Shown: one piece after another, positions 58,213-64,000 of the stretch
How the letters are laid out: every line of letters starts with the position of its first letter
Position numbering within the stretch: the stretch's first letter is position 1
Assembly (NCBI RefSeq): GCF_004364325.1
Contig: NZ_SOCP01000003.1
Location: 496,001 to 560,000 of the forward strand
Reading direction: 5' to 3'
Source: Actinophytocola oryzae
Lineage (GTDB): Bacteria > Actinomycetota > Actinomycetes > Mycobacteriales > Pseudonocardiaceae
Length of the DNA stretch: 64,000 nt
Program-made: the position numbers and the translations under genes
Notes under the pieces: model-generated
Database searches by the model: none
The model's input: the letters and a program-made list of their open reading frames with translations, nothing else
What the model was told of the DNA's origin: nothing

Positions 58213-60510
58213 TTACGTGCGGAGATCGGCTTCGACGATGTGCTCGGGCCGGACCGGCACCCGGGTCAGCGCGATGCCCGTCGCGGCGCGGATCGCGGCC
58301 ACCACCGCGGGGGTCGAGGACAGGGTCGGTGGCTCGCCGACACCGCGCAACCCGTACGGCGCGTGAGGATCGGCGCGCTCCAGCACGTCGATGGTCATCG
58401 GCGGCATGTCGAGGACCGTGGGGATCAGGTAGTCGGTGAACGACGGGTTGCGCACAACCCCGTCGACGACCTGGATCTCCTCCATCACCGCGAGCCCGAG
58501 CCCCTGCGCCGAGCCGCCCTGGATCTGGCCGATCACCGCGTCCGGGTTCATCGCCCGGCCGACGTCCTGCGCGCACACCAGCTCCACCACACGTACGAGC
58601 CCCAGGTCGACGTCCACGTCGACCACCGCGCGGTGCGCGGCGAACGCGTACTGGACGTGCGCGACGCCCTGTCCGGTCACCGGGTCGATGGGTTGGGTCG
58701 GCCGGTGGTGCCACTCGACGGTCCGCTCGACCGGCTCGTCGCCGAGCACGTCGGCGAGGTCCGCGAGCACTTCGTTGGACGCCGACACGATCTTCCCGCC
58801 CACCATGGCCGACGCCGGGAGCCCCCGGCTCACCGCGCGTTCGAGCACAGCCGAACGGACCTCCGCGCAGGCCGCCCGGACCGCGCCACCCGTGACGTAA
58901 CTCTGCCGGGACGCGGAGCTGGACCCCGCGCTGCCGACGAACGTGTTGGACGGCTGGATCTGCACCCGCTGCACACCCAGCTCGGTCCTCGCGATCTGCG
59001 CCTTCAGCGTGACGAGCCCCTGGCCGACCTCGGCAGCGGCCGTGTGGACGGACACGACCGGCTCGCCCGCGATCACCTCGAGGCGCACCCGTGCGGTCGA
59101 GTAGTCGTCGAACCCCTCGGAGAAGCCGACGTTCTTGATGCCGACGCCGTAGCCGACGCCACGCACGACACCCTCGCCGTGCGTGGTGTTGGCGACGCCG
59201 CCCGGCAGCTCACGCAGGTCCCTCGGCCCGTCGGGGACAGCGGGCATCGGCTTGGCACGCACGCGTTCGAGCAGCTCGGCGACGGGCGCCGGCGAGTCGA
59301 TCACCTGTCCGGTCGGCATGGCCGAGCCGCGCTCGACGGCGTTGCGGACACGCAGGTCGACCGGGTCCATGCCCAGCGCGGCGGCGAGCTTGTCCATCTG
59401 TGACTCGTAGGCGAAGCACGCCTGCACCGCGCCGAAGCCGCGCATCGCACCGCAGGGCGGGTTGTTGGTGTAGACGCCGTACGCGTCGATGTGCACGTTC
59501 GGCACCCGGTACGGGCCGGCGCCGAGCGTCGCGGCGTTGCCGGTGACGGCCGCGGTGGTGGACGCGTACGCGCCGCCGTCGAGCACCAGCCTCGCCCTGA
59601 CGTAGACGAGGTCGCCGTCGCGGGTGGCGCCGTGCTCGTACCGCATCTTCGCCGGGTGGCGGTGCACGTGCCCGAAGAACGACTCCTCCCGGCCGTACAC
59701 GATCTTGACCGGCCTGCGTGTGCGCAGCGCGAGCAGACAGGCGTGTACCTGCATCGACAGGTCCTCGCGGGCGCCGAACGCCCCGCCGACGCCCGCCAGG
59801 TGCAGGCGCACCTTGTCGTGGTCGAGGCCCAGTGCCAGCGCGACCTGGCGCTGGTCGGCGTGCAGCCACTGCGTCGCGATGTAGAGGTCGACGCCGCCGT
59901 CCTCGGCAGGCACGGCGAGGCCGGACTCCGGGCCGAGGAACGCCTGGTCCTGCATGCCGACCGTGTACTCGCCGGTGACCACGACGGCCGCGGTGGGGTT
60001 CTCCTCGCCCGCGCGGATCGGCGCGTGGCGGACGGTGTTGCTGCCGTGGGCGGGGTGCAGGATCGGCGCTTCACCACGCAGGGCGGCCTCGGCGTCGGTG
60101 ACCGGGGTCAGCACTTCGTAGTCGACCTCGATGCGGGCGGCGGCGCGGCGCGCGGTCTCCGGGTGGTCGGCGGCGACGATCGCGACCGGTTCACCCTGGT
60201 ACCGCACGACGTCCACGGCGAGGACGGGCTGGTCGGGGTGCTCGAGGCCGTAGAGGTTCTCGCCGGGGACGTCCTCGTGGGTGAGCACCGCGTACACGCC
60301 GGGCAGCTTGAGCGCCTCGGTCAGGTCGACCTTCCTGATGCGTGCGTAGGGGTGCGGACTGCGGAGCGTGGCGCCCCACAGCATGTCGTCCGCCCACAGG
60401 TCCGAGGAGTAGGCGAACTCGCCCCGCGTCTTCTGCGCGCCGTCGGGGCGCAGCGGGCTCTCCCCGATGCCGCCGGTGACGTTCGCGACCTGTGGCTGGG
60501 TGGTGGTCAT
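58213..60510 (-). CDS. Xanthine dehydrogenase molybdenum-binding subunit
   Basis: A 765-residue molybdopterin subunit of the xanthine oxidase family. GDQAF-like QDQAFLGPESG, GVGGAFGAREDLSMQVHACLLA and NNPPCGAMRGFGAVQACFAYE are the Moco-binding regions, and YGLRGVGEPPTLSSTPAVVAAI supplies the catalytic Glu (GVGEP). It oxidises hypoxanthine/xanthine to urate with the FAD and FeS subunits encoded just upstream. ATG 60510 overlaps the amidohydrolase stop. Last gene of the purine operon in this window. Confidence 0.92.
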   Translation of the reverse strand: MTTTQPQVANVTGGIGESPLRPDGAQKTRGEFAYSSDLWADDMLWGATLRSPHPYARIRKVDLTEALKLPGVYAVLTHEDVPGENLYGLEHPDQPVLAVDVVRYQGEPVAIVAADHPETARRAAARIEVDYEVLTPVTDAEAALRGEAPILHPAHGSNTVRHAPIRAGEENPTAAVVVTGEYTVGMQDQAFLGPESGLAVPAEDGGVDLYIATQWLHADQRQVALALGLDHDKVRLHLAGVGGAFGAREDLSMQVHACLLALRTRRPVKIVYGREESFFGHVHRHPAKMRYEHGATRDGDLVYVRARLVLDGGAYASTTAAVTGNAATLGAGPYRVPNVHIDAYGVYTNNPPCGAMRGFGAVQACFAYESQMDKLAAALGMDPVDLRVRNAVERGSAMPTGQVIDSPAPVAELLERVRAKPMPAVPDGPRDLRELPGGVANTTHGEGVVRGVGYGVGIKNVGFSEGFDDYSTARVRLEVIAGEPVVSVHTAAAEVGQGLVTLKAQIARTELGVQRVQIQPSNTFVGSAGSSSASRQSYVTGGAVRAACAEVRSAVLERAVSRGLPASAMVGGKIVSASNEVLADLADVLGDEPVERTVEWHHRPTQPIDPVTGQGVAHVQYAFAAHRAVVDVDVDLGLVRVVELVCAQDVGRAMNPDAVIGQIQGGSAQGLGLAVMEEIQVVDGVVRNPSFTDYLIPTVLDMPPMTIDVLERADPHAPYGLRGVGEPPTLSSTPAVVAAIRAATGIALTRVPVRPEHIVEADLRT

Positions 60511-61865
60511 CGCTTCTCCGCGAGCTGCCTCGACGCGGTGCGCAGTGCGGCGGCGGCCTCGGTCTCGTCGACCGTCAGCATCCTGTCGTCCTCGACCACC
60601 GGGTTCCCGCCCACGAGCAGGAGCTTCAGCGGCGGGAGCGCGCCGAAGACCAGCGCGACGACGGGGTCCGCGATGCCCGCGTGCGCCAGGGTGTCCAGGC
60701 GCCACACGGCGAGGTCGGCCTGCTTGCCGACCTCGACCGACCCGATCTCGCCCTCCCTGCCGAGGCAGCGGGCGCCGCCCCGGGTGGCGAGCCACAGCCC
60801 GTCGCGGGCGCTGGCCGAGTGCGGCCCCTTCTTCTGTCGCGCGAAGTAGACCGCCTGGCGCAGCTCGACACCGAGCCCACCGTCCTCATTGGACGCTGCG
60901 CCGTCGACGCCGAGGCCGACGGGCGCGCCGGCGTGCACGAGGTCCTGCACCCGCGCGAAGCCCGAACCCAGGCGGCCGTTGGAGGTCGGGCAGTGCGCGA
61001 CGCCGGTGCCGGTCTCGCCGAGCCGCTGCACGGCGTCGTCGGAGAGGTGGATGCCGTGGGCGAGCCACACGTCCTCGCCGAGCCAGCCGAGGCGGTCGGC
61101 CAGCTCGGCAGGCGTGCAGCCGTACTCGTCGAGGCACTGGCGTTCCTCGTCGAGGGTCTCGGCGAGGTGGGTGTGGAGCCGGACTCCCTTGTCCCGTGCC
61201 AGTTTCGCCGTCTCACGCATGAGGTCCTCGCTGACGGAGAACGGCGAGCACGGGGCGACCGCGATCCGCAGGAAGGACCCCGGCGAGGAGTCGTGGTAGC
61301 GGTCGACGGCCTCGGCGGTGCCCGCGAGCGCGTCGTCGAGGGTCTCGACGATGTCGTCGGGCGGCAGGCCGCCGTCGGACTCGCCCCGGTCCATCGAACC
61401 GCGGCCCGCGTGCAGGCGGACGCCGACGCGGCGGGCGGCGTCGACCGTCGCGCCGAACACGTCGCCGCCGTCGCGCGGGAAGACGTAGTGGTGGTCGGCC
61501 GCGGTGGTGCACCCCGTGCGGGCGAGCCGGGTGAGGCCCGCGACCGCGGCGGCGTGCGTGATCGGCTCGTCGATGCCCGACCACACCGGGTACAGCTCGA
61601 CGAGCCACTCGAACAGCGTGGACTGCTGGCCGTAGCCGCGGGTCGCCCACTGGTAGAGGTGGTGGTGGGTGTTCACGAACCCCGGTGTGACAAGGCAGCC
61701 GGCGGCGTCGAGACGGCGGTCGGCCAGGCCGTCGGGTGCCTGCCCGTCGCCGACGGCCGTGATGACCCCGTCCGCCACGACGACGTGGCCGCTCGCGTAC
61801 TCGGTGCCCGCCTCGGACTGCGCGTCGACGGTCGCGATGGCGGCGTTCTCGATGACGATCCTCAT
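60507..61865 (-). CDS. Guanine/8-oxoguanine deaminase-type amidohydrolase
   Basis: A 452-residue metal-dependent amidohydrolase: HxH in NTHHHLYQW, LHTHLAET, HGIHLSD and GVDGAASNEDGG, the zinc-binding set of ATZ/TRZ-like deaminases; CPTSNGRLGSG is typical of 8-oxoguanine deaminase. Inserted between xanthine dehydrogenase subunits, it would feed guanine-type purines into xanthine. ATG 61865 gives the conserved MRIVIENAAIATVD start. Overlaps of 3-4 bases on both sides show tight coupling. Substrate (guanine versus 8-oxoguanine) is unproven. Confidence 0.88.
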   Translation of the reverse strand: MRIVIENAAIATVDAQSEAGTEYASGHVVVADGVITAVGDGQAPDGLADRRLDAAGCLVTPGFVNTHHHLYQWATRGYGQQSTLFEWLVELYPVWSGIDEPITHAAAVAGLTRLARTGCTTAADHHYVFPRDGGDVFGATVDAARRVGVRLHAGRGSMDRGESDGGLPPDDIVETLDDALAGTAEAVDRYHDSSPGSFLRIAVAPCSPFSVSEDLMRETAKLARDKGVRLHTHLAETLDEERQCLDEYGCTPAELADRLGWLGEDVWLAHGIHLSDDAVQRLGETGTGVAHCPTSNGRLGSGFARVQDLVHAGAPVGLGVDGAASNEDGGLGVELRQAVYFARQKKGPHSASARDGLWLATRGGARCLGREGEIGSVEVGKQADLAVWRLDTLAHAGIADPVVALVFGALPPLKLLLVGGNPVVEDDRMLTVDETEAAAALRTASRQLAEKR

Positions 61866-62326
61866 GCGCGCTCCCTGGCCGCCATCCGCACCGCGTCCAG
61901 TATCTTCTCGTAACCCGTGCAGCGGCACAGGTTCCCGGCGAGTGCCTCGCGGATCTCGGCGTCACCAGCGTCGGGGTTGCGGCGCACGAGGTCGTGCGCG
62001 GCGACGATGAGACCCGGTGTGCAGAACCCGCACTGGACGGCGCCGGTGCGGACGAACGCCTCCTGCACGGGATCCAGTTCGTCCCCTGTGGACAGTCCCT
62101 CGACGGTCGTGACCGAGCGGCCCTCGGCCTGGCCCGCCGCGACGAGGCACGCGCACACGGGCGTGCCGTCGAGGTAGACCGTGCACGAGCCGCATTCGCC
62201 CTGCTCGCAGGCGTTCTTGGCGCCCGGGAGGCCGAGCCGCTCACGCAGCACGTACAGCAGGCTCTCGCCAGGCCACACGTCGTCCGCCGTGCGCTGCTCG
62301 CCGTTGACCTCGACGTTGACCCGCAT
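61862..62326 (-). CDS. Xanthine dehydrogenase 2Fe-2S subunit
   Basis: A 154-residue subunit with two [2Fe-2S] clusters: plant-ferredoxin-type CEQGECGSC plus later Cys in PVCAC, and the helical-domain pair CGFCTPG / CRCTGYEKI. It carries electrons from the molybdenum centre to FAD. ATG 62326 overlaps the FAD-subunit stop by one base (ATGA), and its own stop overlaps the amidohydrolase start. Confidence 0.94.
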   Translation of the reverse strand: MRVNVEVNGEQRTADDVWPGESLLYVLRERLGLPGAKNACEQGECGSCTVYLDGTPVCACLVAAGQAEGRSVTTVEGLSTGDELDPVQEAFVRTGAVQCGFCTPGLIVAAHDLVRRNPDAGDAEIREALAGNLCRCTGYEKILDAVRMAARERA

Positions 62327-63177
62327 CAGCCCAGCACCTCCCGCCATGCCCAGCCGAGGGTACGGCGGGCCATCACGGACAGCGCGTGCCTGCGGTAGTC
62401 CGCACTGCCCCGTACGTCGTCGATGGGCCGCGCGGCCGCCGCGACCAGTTGGCCGAACTCGCGGGACACGGTGTCCGGCAACGGATCTCGCGACTCCCAC
62501 GGCAGCTCGGTCGCGGCGAACTCCTCGGCTTCCGTGGCACGCAACGGGGTCGGACCCGCGGAGCCGATGCCGGTGCCGACGGTCCGCTCCTCGAGGTCGA
62601 CGGCGACCGCGAAGGAGCACACGGCGATGACCATCGCGTTGCGGGTGCCGACCTTGGCGAACTGCTGCGGCCCCTTCTTCACCGGCACGGTCACGGCGGT
62701 GATCAGCTCGTCGGCCGCCAGCACGGAACGCTTGGGGCCACGGTAGAACTCGCGCACCGGGACGGTCCTGCTGCCACGCACGGACGAGACCTCGACCTCC
62801 GCGGTGGTGGCCAGCAGCGGCGGGTGCGCGTCACCGGCGGGTGAGGCGGAGCCGAGGTTGCCCGCGACCGTGCCGCGGTTGCGGATCTGCGGCGAGCCGA
62901 CCGTGCGTGACGCCATCGCCAGGCCCGGCAGCACGTCGCCAAGCTCCGCGACGATCGTGGTGTACGGCACGGTCGCGCCGATGCGGACGTGGCCGTCGCG
63001 CACCTCCCAGCCACCCAGCTCGGCGACGCGGCCGAGATCGAGCAGCGCGGGCGGGCGGCGGGCGTCGAAGTTCAGCTCCACCATGACGTCCGTACCGCCC
63101 GCGATGGGCACGGCGTCCTGGTGCGCGGCCTTGAGCCCGATCGCCTCGTCCAGTGTGGACGGTTGGAGGAAGTCCAT
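62326..63177 (-). CDS. Xanthine dehydrogenase FAD-binding subunit
   Basis: A 283-residue flavin subunit of the CO dehydrogenase/xanthine dehydrogenase medium-chain family: VPIAGGTDVMVEL and NRGTVAGNLGSASPAGDAHP are the FAD-pyrophosphate and isoalloxazine regions, followed by the C-terminal four-strand domain. It passes electrons to NAD or another acceptor. ATG 63177 starts 2 bases after the uricase stop. A longer frame to 63507 is antisense-like and was rejected. Confidence 0.92.
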   Translation of the reverse strand: MDFLQPSTLDEAIGLKAAHQDAVPIAGGTDVMVELNFDARRPPALLDLGRVAELGGWEVRDGHVRIGATVPYTTIVAELGDVLPGLAMASRTVGSPQIRNRGTVAGNLGSASPAGDAHPPLLATTAEVEVSSVRGSRTVPVREFYRGPKRSVLAADELITAVTVPVKKGPQQFAKVGTRNAMVIAVCSFAVAVDLEERTVGTGIGSAGPTPLRATEAEEFAATELPWESRDPLPDTVSREFGQLVAAAARPIDDVRGSADYRRHALSVMARRTLGWAWREVLG

Positions 63178-63179
63178 GC

Positions 63180-64000
63180 TCACCACCACGCGAGACCCGG
63201 GTCGGGTGCGCCGTCGCGGACGACCGTGCCCTCGATGAGCCCGTAGGGCCGGTCGGCGGCGAAGAACACCTCGCCGGGGTTGTCCAGCTCGAATGGCGAC
63301 AGGTCGACGAGGAAGTGGTGCTTGTTCGGCAGCGACAGCCGCACCTCGGCCAGCTCGGCCCGGTGACGCAGCACCCGCTCCCCCATGGCGTACAGGGTCT
63401 GCTGCAGGGACAGGGAGTAGGTGTCGGCGAAGGCGTCGACGAGGTGCTTCGTCGCCTCGCGGTACGCCTCGCCCCAGTCGGCGTTGCGCGGGTGCGCGTG
63501 CCGCCACCTCGCGGCGACGGCCGTCGCGAGGATGCGGTCGTTGGTCTCTGGCAACGTCGTGTACGCGTCCTTGTGATATCCGTGGAACTCGGAACCGGTC
63601 GTGTTCATGACGACCAGATCGTCCACTCCGGACACGACGGTCGCGCTGGTGCCATCGTAGGTGACGGTCGCGGTGCGGGTGCCGGTACCGCGCACGAAAG
63701 AGTGATGGCCGCGCCGCTCCCAGGTGTACTGCTCGATGGCCACGCGTGCGCGGTGGATGGTGTCGACCGTGTCGACGAAGTGCCTGGCCAGCCGAAGCGC
63801 GAAGTCCTCGATCTCGCCGACGCCGTCGCGGGCGAACGCGTAGGCGGTGTTCTTCTGCGTATCGGTGGGTAAGACCCCGGAGTTGTCACCCGTCAAGTGG
63901 GTGGCGGCAAGATCGCCGGCTAACGCCGTGCTGATGTTGAGATCGGTGATCTCGTGACCCGCCTCCGCCCTGTCGACGCGTACGAGCCGGGTCTCGGCCT
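63180..64000 (-). CDS. pucL: Uricase (urate oxidase), 5' part beyond the window
   Basis: The visible ~273 residues of a cofactor-free urate oxidase. PTDTQKNTAYAFARDG holds the first catalytic Thr-Lys region, MNTTGSEFHGYHKDAYTTLP and TNDRILATAV are the family blocks, and LPNKHHFLVDLSPF is the C-terminal signature. The frame is open to the window edge through AGHEITDLNISTALAGDLA, so the N-terminus lies to the right. It oxidises urate to 5-hydroxyisourate, the step after xanthine dehydrogenase, whose genes follow at 2 bases. Confidence 0.94.
   Translation of the reverse strand, partial: AETRLVRVDRAEAGHEITDLNISTALAGDLAATHLTGDNSGVLPTDTQKNTAYAFARDGVGEIEDFALRLARHFVDTVDTIHRARVAIEQYTWERRGHHSFVRGTGTRTATVTYDGTSATVVSGVDDLVVMNTTGSEFHGYHKDAYTTLPETNDRILATAVAARWRHAHPRNADWGEAYREATKHLVDAFADTYSLSLQQTLYAMGERVLRHRAELAEVRLSLPNKHHFLVDLSPFELDNPGEVFFAADRPYGLIEGTVVRDGAPDPGLAWW

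Overview
The window is high-GC actinomycete DNA, most likely from the Pseudonocardiales (Lentzea/Saccharothrix/Actinosynnema-like). Evidence for this is strong third-position GC bias, many GTG starts, ATGA-type coupled operons, an AmfS/SapB-type lanthipeptide locus, an EthA/EthR-like pair, a cysteine-rich sulfur leader peptide, and intergenic GAAGG-ACG-CCTTC palindromic repeats. This placement is inference. I saw no rRNA, tRNA, CRISPR array, transposase or integrase. Genes at both ends are cut by the window: a topoisomerase subunit B at the left and a uricase at the right.

Left part (1-17 kb). After the topoisomerase fragment comes a gene-poor 0.8 kb with an orphan SOS-like promoter. An EthA-type monooxygenase and a TetR regulator are divergent around a perfect 21-bp palindrome. 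Next is a minus-strand DNA-end-processing operon, herA-sbcD-sbcC-nurA, an archaeal-style set. Beyond it is a Pls/PosA-type peptide synthetase (A-T plus membrane/beta-helix C-terminus) whose adenylation-pocket residues read DAESIGTVVK, a lysine-like code. It is translationally coupled to an M1 metallopeptidase. Together they look like an epsilon-poly-lysine synthesis and turnover pair. A 139-bp tandem repeat array lies upstream.

Lanthipeptide locus (18.0-25.1 kb). The order ramC-ramS-ramA-ramB, convergent with ramR, is a complete class III lanthipeptide cluster. The 52-aa precursor carries two SxxSxxxC ring motifs, an octaglycine linker and an extra Ser-Cys-Pro. A strong hairpin separates the precursor from the exporters.

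Middle (25-45 kb). Here are LysR/MarR/MerR regulators with their targets, a FUSC membrane protein, a sodium:solute symporter with a tiny partner, SOS-controlled dinB, a secreted endo/exonuclease/phosphatase-fold protein, a two-component system with a PepSY protein, a ribbon-helix-helix/Clp_N fusion, and an ssuCBAD sulfonate operon preceded by a 26-aa Cys-rich leader ORF. Two decayed genes (an epoxide hydrolase and a P-loop-type tail) sit here.

Right part (46-64 kb). A LacI regulator with matching operators precedes a GH39-GH13 glycosidase pair, followed by an IlvD/Edd dehydratase. An orphan EF-Tu domain-3 fragment and a GGDEF-EAL protein with a destroyed EAL site follow. The window ends with a tightly overlapping purine catabolism operon: uricase, xanthine dehydrogenase FAD, FeS and Mo subunits, and an 8-oxoguanine/guanine deaminase-type amidohydrolase.
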